Source: Rozella allomycis CSF55 (Eukaryota; Rozellomycota). Taken from it: DNA of 64,000 bases. Where the stretch lies: positions 57,238 through 121,237 of the forward strand of contig KE560384.1 in the NCBI GenBank assembly GCA_000442015.1. The letters are read 5' to 3'. Shown here in pieces: positions 29,404 to 39,195 of this stretch; position 1 is the stretch's first letter; every line of letters begins with the position of its first letter. The notes under the pieces were generated by a model. The model worked only from the letters and a program-made list of their open reading frames with translations, was not told the DNA's origin and searched no databases. A program made the position numbers and the translations under genes.

Positions 29404-30524
29404 TTAGGAGAGCTGCCAAATGTTATGGACTTTATAAGCAATGCAAAAGTCTTTGCACATTGCTTCTGCTATTTGAAAATTCCATCCACTACTTTTGTTT
29501 AGTTGCAGTGGTTGATTTCTATTGATATCGTCTGCCAAATCAGCCAGCTCGAAGTAAATTTCATCTGACGGCCGCGTGACCTGCTCACACACTTTGTGCT
29601 TACATTATTTAACGTGCATTAAAATTGAGTTTATTGATGAAGAAAAGTCAAATTTTGCGTTGCAAACACCAGGTAACTCTTTAACAGCTTTGGTATGTTC
29701 TATTTGGAATTTGGCTGCAAACAATTGGAAAGCAAGTCTTTCATGTGACTTGCATATAGCATCTAGTCTTTTGTGCAATAATTTTTCTTTTTCTTTAATA
29801 ATGTCTTCTTTTCTTTCCAGAGCCACTTCCAACTCTTTTTTGCCAGTTTCAGGCCTTTGTTAGCCAATTCCAAATCTTTATTGGCTAACACTATCTGTTC
29901 CCTATTTAACCTGGCTTGATTAATTAAAGTCATCACCCAAATTATGAATTCCCTCGTGACTTTTTCGGGTTCTAAGATACACAGTTTGATGCAATTGGCA
30001 ATATTTTTTAAAATTGCATCAAATGACATATTCTCTGGATCTTCAAGTCGATTAGAACCTAAAAGTGAAATATCGTCTTGTGAAAGATCATTATTTTCCA
30101 CTTCCAATCCTATTTTTTCTTCATTCACTTCCTCCTTCTCTCTTTCTGCCTTAAGTTTTTCATTTTCCCTTGTTGCCTTGATTTTTCCTAATTTTTCACC
30201 AAGTAACAGATCTTCAGTCAGTAGATTTCGAAAATCCTGAATTAATGGGCTTAAATTTTTATCTTCAGGCCAAACTAGAGCGAAGGGAGCTTTGCCATTG
30301 TTTCTCTTTAATATACTCCTCATCTTTTCATTTTTCATTGTTTCCACAGGGATAAGATCTACAGAAAACTTTTTATCTTGAAAATATGCATTCTTGTGGT
30401 TCTGCCCAAAATTTTGTTTAATCTTCTCTTTAACTTGTTCAGCAGTAGCATCCAAGTCTGCCTGGATGGCTATACACATATCTTTCTCTGAATAAGCGCA
30501 CCAGAAAGTAACGACTGAGCTCAT
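29404..30524 (-). CDS. Crinkler-like coiled-coil protein, second copy
   Basis: The first 80 residues (MSSVVTFWCAYSEKDMCIAI, DATAEQVKEKIKQNFGQNH, DLIPVETMKN) look like a ubiquitin-like header of the Crinkler type, followed by FALVWPEDKNLSPL. A long charged coiled coil comes next (LGEKLGKIKATRENEKLKAEREKEEVNEEKIG and, further on, ANKDLELANKGLKLAKKELEVALERKEDIIKEKEK). The C-terminal portion (residues about 310 on) is less charged, with FQIAEAMCKDFCIAYKV. The coiled coil changes frame by one base at a run of six T (29836-29841), so a homopolymer length error or real change is likely. Another junction near 29590-29600 may be an intron. It shares its plan with the 3.7-4.7 kb gene. Host-targeting function is only an inference from the Crinkler class. 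Confidence 0.5.
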
Positions 30525-30621
30525 GAGGTTAGGTGCTCTCCTTTCATGCCTTCTTTATAATGTTTTGACAGTAGCAATGTGTGAATTAAATTGTGACAAA
30601 ATTTTGGTTTATTTATATAGT

Positions 30622-32066
30622 CTATGTAGTATTCGTCTTCTTTTCACATTGAGCGCACAAAACTTTTATTTTCCTTTCCACGCACTGGCAATTTTCAACT
30701 GAAAGACAACATTTCATGCAATAAACACTAATAATACACTTTTCCACACAAAACCTATAACCACACCGAACACATTCGAAAAACGTAAACGATGTAGAAG
30801 AAAATGGGTGATTTCGGCATGTTTCTTTTTCTATCGGCATCAATGTTCTTGGTTTAGTGATAAAGACTCGTCGCAGATTCACGGGTGATGAGATCTCGGG
30901 GTACAAAGAAATGAGCAATAAATCCAAAATATGAATCATCAGTTGTCTGTTTCGTGCTGGGTTTTCAAAGGATTGACAAAAGGTTTCAAAACCGCTTTTG
31001 AAGGTTGATTCTCGAACAACTATTTTAGCCCAATCTAAAAAACTAGCCAAAAATATTTACAAGGGACTAATTCTAATAAACTTGGAACAACCATGCTTTT
31101 GTGGAATAAAAGATGATTTGAATATTTCTCTTTTGACAAAACTGGCGGTGGCTTGAAAATATTGCCGGGAAAATAAGTGTCCAACACAATTCGGGTATAT
31201 TCATTAATATTTCTTTGGGAAATAGAATGTTTAATCATCATTACGATGCCACTAACCTACAGGATGATATATTTGTATACCTTTGAATAGCATCACCAAA
31301 AAGATACAATGTACAAGGTCTTAGTATTCTCAAATACAACTTGTGCAAAAACGGATAATCTTGACGGATATTAAACAATGTCTCAACAAGATCATACCAA
31401 TGCTTGTCGATCTCTTTGTAATCCAATTGTTGTTTAGAAAATAACGCTGAGAAAGCCTTGTACATTGAAATCGTGATTTTAAATGGATTAAATATATGTA
31501 TCATGCTTTTCAACCAATTAAATCTGCTATTATTCTGTTGAGCGTTTCGTTTCAATTCAATATTCTCCAAGGCCTATCCGGACATTGGAAACTATTTACC
31601 ATATTAAATATCGTATAAATAGTTAATGGATCTGATGAAACATCCAACAATGGTCGCAGGGCATATTCATTTAAAATTTCCACCATCAGAGCTAAAACTA
31701 TTTCACTTTCATATTCTCTCTTCTTTAAAATTTTGCTACTTAAAAACCAGCATACTCTTTTTAAGTATTCTTCTTCTCTCGTGGCCGCTACATGGGATAC
31801 ATCGAATGATTCATAGATATGGAGTCGCAAAAGATTTGGCAAGTGGTTCATAAAAATGTCTAGCCAATCGATCTATCATTATATTATGCTTTGTGGTAAA
31901 CCTTTTCTAGTCTGGCATTTAGATCTAATAAAAATTGCGTGCTTGAATGTTCAATGTGTTTTGGGAGATCAGGGTCATTTGATATAGAATCGTACCAAAA
32001 ATATACAAAATTTTTCATAGAAGCGTTGAAAAGTGACCGGATATTGTCATCAAAGTTGGATTCCAT
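30622..32066 (-). CDS. PXA-domain protein (sorting-nexin related) with Cys-rich C-terminus
   Basis: Five exons with introns at 31873-31901 (GTTTAC donor), 31574-31599, 31252-31280 and 31035-31060 give an exact 444-residue frame. The N-terminal PXA (PX-associated) domain is clear: FVYFWYDSISNDPDLPKHIE, LLRLHIYESF, YLKRVCWFLSSKILKKREYESEIVLALMVEILNEYALRPLLDVSSDPLTIYTI. A helical middle section follows. The last 60 residues contain nine Cys in pairs (CVRCGYRFC, CMKCCLSVENCQC, CAQCEKK), which would suit zinc binding. PXA domains act in ER and endosome tethering or lipid traffic (Snx13/14, Mdm1). No PX or RGS domain is present, so this is a short family member. The zinc-like tail is unusual for it. 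Confidence 0.75.
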
Positions 32067-32197
32067 TCAGGAAATTTGGAATCTTCAAAATGGATAAACA
32101 AAATGATAAAAGATGGTAATCATGATGAACGATTCTTAACTGACTAACTGACTATTAATTATTAATTAAATTAAATTGATTTATTTGTTACATTCAT

Positions 32198-32737
32198 CTA
32201 CGCTAGTAATCTTACCTCGCGAATACGAATCATTGTTATTTTCGGTTGAGCTTCCTTCTTTTTGATTGTCTTCAATAATCTTTTATATCCAATTCTGCAT
32301 CTAATTTTCTTTCCAAACGTTTGACTTAAAACTACTCCAGTTATGAAATAGTAGTTGGGGTCAATGAACTTGTTCCCTTTCAATGTTGCATCACGTGTAC
32401 CAATTTCTGAAACAGTATCAAATCTTATAAGATCTCCAACATTGTAATCTCTCAAGTAGCCAGACACAATGATATCCCCTTTGGTAACAGTGTATGGGAA
32501 ATTGTTAATGTACACTTTGGCATAAATGTAAGGATACATTTTTTGCATTTGCTGTAGTGCATTAATAGTTGATGGGGATATTTGAGGTCTGCTTGAAACT
32601 ATGTTTGTAATTGCATGCTTTTCAGTGTCTAGTAAATTTGAAGTACATGGAATTTCTATTAAAGTGAAATAAGAATTGTTACTTATGTTTGTTGATTTAA
32701 TTGCATTGCTGAAGAAACGCCTAGTTAAGGAATTCAT
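32198..32737 (-). CDS. MRPL21: Mitochondrial large ribosomal subunit protein bL21m
   Basis: A single-exon 179-residue protein with a basic mitochondrial presequence (MNSLTRRFFSNAIKS). The bL21 domain spans about 75-175: YAKVYINNFPYTVTKGDIIV, VGDLIRFDTVSEIGTRDATLKGNKF, then TGVVLSQTFGKKIRCRIGYKR, ending with ITMIRIREV. In bacteria L21 binds 23S rRNA. Length and order fit fungal MRPL49/bL21m. Confidence 0.92.
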   Translation of the reverse strand: MNSLTRRFFSNAIKSTNISNNSYFTLIEIPCTSNLLDTEKHAITNIVSSRPQISPSTINALQQMQKMYPYIYAKVYINNFPYTVTKGDIIVSGYLRDYNVGDLIRFDTVSEIGTRDATLKGNKFIDPNYYFITGVVLSQTFGKKIRCRIGYKRLLKTIKKKEAQPKITMIRIREVRLLA

Positions 32738-32783
32738 TTAGTAAAAATCAAAAATGGAAGGTGATGGAGTAAAATTGATTTAT

Positions 32784-34334
32784 TTATGAAAGATTCTGCA
32801 AAAGATCGGCAGTAGACATACTTTGATGTTGAAGAGAATCCATTAAAGCGATTTGTTCTTCTTCTGTCATTTCGTGGTGGTAAGATTGATAGTGTTGTTG
32901 GTTGTGATAATCAGGATGAACCATTGCTTCGGAAGGGATTCCATGCATTTCGTGGTGATATTGGCGGAATCTTGGATCGTATTCGTCTTCATGGTGACTT
33001 TGCATGTTGATTTGATGATGGATGTGGTGGTGATGGTCCATGTCCAAGTTTTGGTTATTCATAGCCAATGCGTGTGCAACCATTTCAGTAAATTCATGAC
33101 GCTCAGTGTTTTGATCGTGTTGGGCAGGAGAAAGAGATTCTAAATAAAGTTCTTGGCGATACAAATTTCGAACATCCTTGGCTTTACCCCTGTCGTATTT
33201 CATTCGGTAAGCTTCAACGGCCTTTTGAAGAACAATTCTCTTTCCAGCTAATTTGTTTGCATTTAAATAAGCCAATTTCCATCCAATCTCATTGCAAAGT
33301 GTTTCATATTCACATTTCACAGGGGATGTATAAGATTCGCGATCTAGCATGGCCTGAGGAAACACACAGTTATTTATTTTAAAAGTTTCATCAATATCTG
33401 ATAGATCCACAGTGTCAATATCAACTCTAATCTTTGCTTTAGATGTGATCCCACGTGTTGACCAATGAAACGTCAACATTTTAGGCCCCTTGGGTTCCAA
33501 GTTGGTGGATTCTGTAACTCTTCTTCTCAGCGTTCCATTAACTAATTTTTCTTGTCTTTGAACTCTTCTGGATCTAGTGTCATCAAATCTGTTTCTATAA
33601 CTATCAACAGCCCTTTGGATCAAGCCTCTTCTGCTAGTCAAAACTGATGGGTTCATCCAACAAAGTTTCCACGCAATGTCATTACAAGTAGTCTCATATT
33701 CCCATCTATTGCCTTCATATTGTTCTGGAGCACAGTACGCTCTTGGATACACTCCATTCTCCCTCTTAAAATCTTCGGGAATATCATCTGCATTTAAATT
33801 CTCAATGTCAATTCTTATCGTATATTCAGTTATTCTTCCCTTGTTCGTATAACTAAATGTAATCCATTCTACCCCATCACGAACAGTAACTACAGGGGTC
33901 GACGGCGATGGATATGTAATTACGTATGGTGCGTTGGGATCTCCATTCTCTCCTCTCTGTTTCTTTTTATTTAAACTAGTCGTTTTCTTCTTTTTTTGTT
34001 GCTGCTGCAGATTTTTTTCGAGTTCCAACAACTGTTGCGGCGACAAGGATGATAAAGCTTCTTCAACTACTCCGTCATCGTTCCTGGGGCCAGTAGAGTG
34101 CTGTCCAAGCAGAGTACTCAGTGTTATCAAAGATGCTTCATCGTGGGGCTCCATCAAACCTCCAACATGATGCTCTCCCATACCGTTCGCTTCCATACTA
34201 TGGCCCAAGTGCTCCATACCCATAGGATAGTTGTACATATCTAAAGGTTAGAAAAGTTCATCTTAACACAAATAAACAAGGGGGAAAACGCAGGGGTTAA
34301 CGACAGGGTTTAACTTACTCTCATTCATTTCCAT
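32784..34334 (-). CDS. Putative transcription regulator with two DUF8032-like domains
   Basis: A small first exon (34319-34334, MEMNE) joins through a 78-nt intron (34241-34318), giving 490 residues. Two copies of a domain of about 110 residues are visible, each with ITFSY/LTFHW-S-TRG, a KxRIDID strand, DIPEDFKRENGVYPRA or DIDETFKINNCVFPQA, and EYETTCNDIAWKLCWMN or EYETLCNEIGWKLAYLN, then a basic helix (RRGLIQRAVDSYRNRF). The pattern matches a fungal domain I recall as DUF8032. A Gln/Lys-rich stretch precedes it, and a His/Met/Gln-rich tail ends it (DMDHHHHIHHQ), as in activation regions. Nuclear DNA binding is inferred from the basic segments. The long intron is an outlier here; without it the gene would start at the Met at 34238. 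Confidence 0.72.
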
Positions 34335-34927
34335 TTTTGAGGCTTAGTCATTTTTCAAAAGAAAATTTTTTATTGGTTCTAGGTTCAAATTATTCTATTT
34401 ATGTCATCTTTTTCTAATTAAATTCAAACACGAAGAAAAATTCGCTAAAATCTCGAATTAAATGGAAAATCCCTTCTACTAATCAATTTAGATTATATAA
34501 ACTTGATTCTCTAATCATTAAATTTGATCAATTATATCAACAGATTTTGAATTAAGAATATTAAAGATTTACACCGCCGGCATTTNCACGAATCATATTT
34601 TATTCATCTAAATGTGTATTACACTAACCGAATTTTTAATGCACCACAAAATCTTACTATTTGTGATTCGATGGACTTAGTTCTTTTGGTTTATTCTACT
34701 CGGCGAAATTGCACTTGTAAGAAAGATATATATTAATATAGATTCTAATATTTTGAGTATTCTAAGAATTGGGCGTCAAAATTGAAAAAGTAGATAATTC
34801 CTAAAAAAAGTAGCATGGGTAGCTACTTTTCAAAAACGTAGGAAATTTGCATTTAAGCCGGGGTTTTATATGAATTTCGTAAATAATCTACTTTTGAAAA
34901 TCTACTTTTCAGTTGAAGAAGGCGCTC

Positions 34928-35170
34928 AAGGCAATTGACAATAGCATAGAGTTCACAACCTTAATAAAGCTATGAAGGTTTGTCTATTGATAACTAACAT
35001 AGATTTCATACTCATGCATGAAGCCAATATGGATAAGTTATGCTAGACAATGTCCTGCTAAGGTCATTGACGATAGCATAGATTTGACAACCTGAAATCT
35101 GAATAGAGCTATTAAGGTTTAACGAATGATAATCTCATTGATGAGGACTCAATATGGATGTCTTAATACT
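34928..35170. repeat. Diverged tandem duplication, unit about 132 bp
   Basis: A copy starting at 34928 (AAGGCAATTGACAATAGCAT) and one at 35060 (AAGGTCATTGACGATAGCAT) align over about 110 bp. Shared islands are GCATAGA, ACAACCT, AGCTAT-AAGGTTT and CAATATGGAT, with roughly three quarters of bases alike in the first 70. No frame is conserved between the copies. Confidence 0.65.
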
Positions 35171-35177
35171 GATAGAT

Positions 35178-35201
35178 CTATAAATAGGATACTATTTATA
35201 G
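35178..35201. promoter_or_regulatory. Perfect palindrome made of two MEF2-type MADS sites
   Basis: CTATAAATAG (35178-35187), spacer GATA, and CTATTTATAG (35192-35201) form a perfect 10-bp inverted repeat. Each half fits the MEF2/Rlm1 site CTA(A/T)4TAG. It lies 137 bp beyond the stop codon of the adjacent MADS-box gene. A hairpin role in RNA is the alternative. Confidence 0.5.
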
Positions 35202-35337
35202 AAAGAATCCNGTGTTTATTTCAGAAGAAACTCAAGAAGTGGGAGAACGCTTGCCTCCTCTTCGCCCAGTAGGCTGTGGCTGCTGAACCGCTTTACTTTC
35301 TATATCCTCTCTACTGTGTCCCAATTATAATATATCA

Positions 35338-36156
35338 TTACGCTTCAGTTTTTTCTGCATTTGCAACAGGTGCCTTGTTGGTAGGTGAAACCATGGCCCA
35401 AGAAAACGACGAATGATTTGACGGAGTATTCAAATAGCCCATAGGTGATGTTATTTCAGCTGTAGGCATAAGGTCTGGATAAAAGGATGACGGAGATGGT
35501 AGTCGGTTATTCATGTTCTGATTCGATGTTGGTGGTTGGATGAATAGCTGACTTAATGCATTGATTATACTTTTACCTTGTTAAGTTCTCGAGAATTCGA
35601 TGCTGTAGCAGGGTTTGATGATGAAGCGCTGGGAGCCACGACTTGCTTTTGCTGAGCGTGACTCATCATTATTGGCATGGGATGCGTTGGTGCAACCTAT
35701 AATTTTAAAAAGAAAGTCGCTCTTACTTGAGTCCTTAATAGTTTATCTATCTCTTTTTCAGCTGGTCTAGCCTTAATTTTCAGTTGCATAATGTCATTTA
35801 CTTCATCATTAAAGTCCTCTCCATCTTCGTTTTTAGCAAGTAATGATTTAAACTTGTGAAAATTAAGCAATAAAATTACATCTTCATTGTTTCTTGATTC
35901 ATTTGGTTCACTATATTCTGTGTACTTTAAGAGAATCTTGTCCATGTCCGTGCTTGCGTATTGAATAAGTTTATTATTTGGGGAGAATATAATAACAGCG
36001 ATTTCGCAGTCACAAAGTACTGAAAGTTCGTATGCCTTTTTCATGAGGCCGAATTTTCTCTTTGTAAAGGTTACCTAAAAATAGCTGTGGTAAGGTTTTT
36101 ACCTGGCGGTTGCGATCGTCGGTTATGGATTGAATTTTGATCTTTTTGCGTCCCAT
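35338..36156 (-). CDS. MADS-box transcription factor, MEF2/RLM1 type
   Basis: Four exons with introns at 36075-36102, 35697-35726 and 35548-35576 (28-30 nt) give an exact 243-residue frame. The MADS domain is at the extreme N-terminus: [59 protein letters not shown], with the Lys/Arg pattern of MEF2-type proteins, followed by a MEF2-like helix ([24 protein letters not shown]). The rest is Ser/Pro/Asn-rich, ending in TEA. Yeast Rlm1 acts downstream of the cell-wall MAP kinase and binds CTA(A/T)4TAG as a dimer. Whether this one does the same is inference. Splicing at the first intron restores the conserved VTFTKRK block, which supports the model. Confidence 0.92.
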
Positions 36157-36307
36157 GAGAAGTTTTTGATAATCAGAAATCAACAAATGTAGGCGACCGT
36201 AACCAGGACAAAAGTCTAAAAACGACTTCGGAAATTTACCGAGAAAAAAATATTTAAAGATTTCATAAATTTTCAAACGCCAAGTCTATTTTTAACAAAT
36301 CTAGATT

Positions 36308-36588
36308 TTATTCGCCATTTTTGAGCGCATTGGAGTTTTTGAAGCAGAATTCAATATTCTCAAAGTATGATTCCCAAACGCTATCAATTTTGACAAGGTC
36401 TTCTGTTAAGGGTTTTATTTTCTTAAAATATTTGCTAGATAAATTCAGTTACTGTAAATTCATTAGCTACTAATTCCATAATTTCTGTGAGATGGTTTGT
36501 GTTTGATATTATTCTATCTAACAGAGCCTTCATATTAACACTAGAATTTGTTTACCAATTGTTTCTGCTCAAAGTGAGGATTAGACAT
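36308..36588 (-). CDS. DAD4: DASH/Dam1 complex subunit Dad4
   Basis: A 73-residue protein in three exons (introns 36528-36555 and 36422-36452), so no long frame reveals it. The N-terminus MSNPHFEQKQLALLDRIISN matches the Dad4 signature (ENPHE-x-x-Q-x-x-LLSRII-x-N), and the rest keeps the two-helix pattern ending in ESYFENIEFCFKNSNAL, like NYHSSVQFNLEATN of yeast. DASH rings couple kinetochores to microtubule plus ends; it is a fungal-type complex, so the gene supports a fungal-lineage host. The length fits the family (72 in yeast). The stop codon is inside AATAAA. Confidence 0.82.
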
Positions 36589-36613
36589 CATCTTGAATAA
36601 GAAATTTCGGAAG
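36589..36613. promoter_or_regulatory. 25-bp gap between divergent start codons (DAD4 / MVP1)
   Basis: Only 25 bp separate the two ATGs, so promoters and 5' leaders must extend into the opposite coding sequences. No obvious motif is seen. Confidence 0.5.
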
Positions 36614-38361
36614 ATGGATCCTTGGTCTCAAACTCAGAGTCCGTTTGTGCAGTCTCCATCTAGTATATTTTCTAGTATCCATTTAATGATATTGTTTTAG
36701 GATCTGATCTACTTTTGGAATCTGCGTATTCATATGCAAATCCCACATATGGACCCAGCATTCCCAAGGAAGGATTACTTCAGCTGTTGAGAGTGGCAAA
36801 CATTACTAATGAACAAATTAACGAAGTATATTATTTAATAAAACAGAAATAGATCTTTAGAACTGTCATATCTGATGAATATGCCATTTTGAAAGATCAT
36901 TTGATGACGTGCATGCAGCTTGTTGCATTAGCTCAACAAAACCGAGAAATCAGCATGGATGAAATTTCTAGGGCGACAGCAGAAGGAAATGATTTGATAC
37001 CAGTCTTAAAAATTGAAGTAAGTGTTTGCGATAATATTTGTAGGAGAATGATAAATATGATGCGGTGGCTATTAATAATGACGAGTTGAATTTTCCGACT
37101 CCAAATCCAATGGACAAGAATACATATTTTGAGGCATCTGAGATTAGAGTTAAGATGATGCCCGAGAAGAGTGGACTTGTTTTTAAATATGTCACATATG
37201 AACTAGAAAGCAGCGTAATTCTTTTTGGTTGAAACAATTACAGTCATTGAAAAGCGCAGTAATGAGAAGATATAGCGACTTTGATTCATTACAGCAACTT
37301 TTGATTAAAAAGTACCCATTTAGAATTATTCCAGCGATGCCACCAAAGAAAATTACTGGTAACATTTTGTATTTAATTTTGTGAGCAAATATCGATGAAA
37401 AGTTTTTAGAGACTAGGTGCAAGGGTCTAACGAGGTTTATCAATTTAGTTGCAAATCACCCGGTTCTTAAAACTGATGAAATATTTATTGATTTCATGAC
37501 TAATCAACAAGTACAAAACGATTTTATTTTACACGAGGGGTTCCAAAAGCTGAATACGACAGAAGAAGAGTTTGATGCTTACAGGGACACATTTGGAATA
37601 TTCAATTCAAGTTTACCTTTAGATATTGATGAAAAATTGGATCAAATAAAAACAAGGGTTCTTGAGATGAGAGATGAATATTCAATCATGATTGATTCCA
37701 TAAATGAAATGCAGATATATCATTTGAACATGTCAAACACAATGTCTTCTCTATCTACTGCCTTAATTCCTGTTGAAAGTCGCACCAATTGTTGGAATTC
37801 AGACTGCAGTGAATGTTCAACGTTGCATGAAACAAAGAAGCTTCTCGGTAAGACATGCAGCTCTTTAAGCCTTCAATACAATGAGCTTCATTCAAGAGAA
37901 CAATTTGAAACTTTTCAAGTATTTTTGAAATTCAATGAAACAATCTCTTCATTTTTGGTACCCTTGCACTTTCAATGTCATTCAGGATTTGTTTGAACGT
38001 TCACAAAGAGTTATGATTTCGGATTTTGAAGGAATTCAACGAAGAATTTCACAAAATCAACAAAAGTTGGAAAAATTGGGGTCAAAATCAGTCATTTCTT
38101 CAAAGGATGTGGAGAAAATATCATTAGCTATTGAAACGGTATGAAATTTCTAAAACTTTAATTAAGGATCAAAAAGAAATTGAATATCATCGAAATAGAA
38201 ATAATTTTGCTAAATATTGCATTTGGAATGAAGCGATCTATTTTCATAAACAAAAAGATCTCATTTCGCAAGCCTTTGTTGCAATGGTAAATCTTCAACG
38301 GCATTATTCAGCCTTTTTCAATGACAATTGGGTTCTTTTGTCTGAGAAATTACAAAAATAG
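36614..38361 (+). CDS. MVP1: Sorting nexin Mvp1/SNX8-like (PX-BAR)
   Basis: Eight exons with introns at 36675-36700, 36826-36852, 37018-37043, 37215-37243, 37359-37385, 37919-37985 and 38139-38166 give an exact 505-residue frame. A helical EH-like N-terminal region ([28 protein letters not shown]) precedes the PX domain ([69 protein letters not shown]), as in SNX8/Mvp1. The last 260 residues are a helical BAR-type region. These proteins bind PI3P on endosomes and drive retrieval to the Golgi. The sixth intron, 67 nt, is much longer than the rest; it is inferred because the frames before and after it do not join otherwise. Confidence 0.85.
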
Positions 38362-38417
38362 AAAATAAAGTTTAAGTTTCCATTTAAAACCAGTTTATTG
38401 CCAAACATTCAGAGAAT

Positions 38418-38708
38418 TTAATAGTCGTCTCCGTCTTGATCACTATCATCATCGCCATATCCCCCCTTTTCACATTTTCTGCATTTTCTACGTCTTCTTG
38501 GTGGACACGTTGGGGTGACAGTCATTGCTGGCAATGTCTCAGTCTTTGTGACAGCTTCACATGGAATAGTTGTAGTAATTGGACTCAATGTTTGGCTTTC
38601 AGTGATTGTATTTGTTCTAGTCTCACAAGTCTCAGTGATGGTAGCAGTTTCACGTGGCAAAGTAGAGGTTTCAAACAGCGTAGTANAACGCTGACATAGT
38701 ATGGGCAC
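38418..38708 (-). CDS. Thr/Glu-repeat secreted protein, partial copy at an assembly gap
   Basis: The C-terminal 85 or so residues are closely related to the intact gene at 39196-39654: LPRETATITETCETRTNTITESQTLSPITTTIPCEAVTKTETLP, then CPPRRRRKCRKCEK and an acidic tail. The 5' part is lost at the n at 38686; sequence beyond it does not continue the protein, so a collapsed or missing repeat array is likely. The 3' flank also resembles the other copy (TTTAAAACCAGTTTATTGC), showing a segmental duplication. Its stop is 56 bp from the Mvp1 stop. Confidence 0.6.
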   Translation of the reverse strand: MPILCQRXTTLFETSTLPRETATITETCETRTNTITESQTLSPITTTIPCEAVTKTETLPAMTVTPTCPPRRRRKCRKCEKGGYGDDDSDQDGDDY

Positions 38709-39195
38709 AATGACAATTTATTATGATGCGAGAGCCATAAACTGCTGAAAACGAAATTTTTGACAAAAAATGCTAAGGAGCTGCAAAGACGGCAATATAT
38801 ATCCTACTTGAATTCACTCCAATCAGACAGAAGAAAATTTTATACAAAGTATTTATCTATAATTATACCTGGCCCGAGATTCAAAGCATTTTCAAATTCA
38901 GTCCGAATTATCTGGATAATTTCTATCAGTAACCAGTCATAATCTAAATGTTCCTGCAAATTGAAATTTTCAACCTGCTAAATGCAAGAACATTCAATAA
39001 TTAGCCAAATTATAAAAAAGATTACAATTGAACAGGTAATTAATATTCGATGGCAACAACAACCAACATGAACATTATTGAATACGAAAATTATGTGATC
39101 GAGCTTCGACAACTATCGATGTTATGGTGTACTAGTAAACATTGTAAAATAGATTCATTTAAAATCAGTTTATTGCAAATACGCCAAGCTATAAA
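38709..39195. other. Intergenic region between the two Thr/Glu-repeat genes
   Basis: This is 487 bp of AT-rich sequence. The end near 39155-39180 repeats the 3' flank of the 38.4 kb copy (TTTAAAATCAGTTTATTGC). I see no further gene; the missing 5' part of the truncated copy may have been here. Confidence 0.45.

Larger units (their letters stand above)
34335..35337. other. One-kilobase noncoding region with repeats and two 'n' positions
   Basis: This is the longest stretch without a gene. It holds n at 34586 and 35211, a 9-bp inverted repeat at 34806-34814/34822-34830 (AAAAGTAGC/GCTACTTTT), TCTACTTTT motifs near 34888 and 34901 that echo it, the diverged 132-bp tandem repeat at 34928-35170, and the palindrome at 35178-35201. 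The segment 35225-35337 is less AT-rich than its surroundings. No coding frame is convincing. A worn mobile-element remnant or a structured RNA is possible, but no terminal repeats support either. Confidence 0.5.

Noticed and set aside
35059-35160. Possible hammerhead ribozyme (TTGATGAGGAC near 35136)
   Set aside because: The core CTGATGA and matching GAAA element are not present in the right order; the resemblance is partial.
34740-35337. Solo LTR suggested by the TATAAATAG box and following less AT-rich stretch
   Set aside because: No TG...CA ends, no target-site duplication and no second copy in the window; the TATA-like motif is better described as part of a palindrome.
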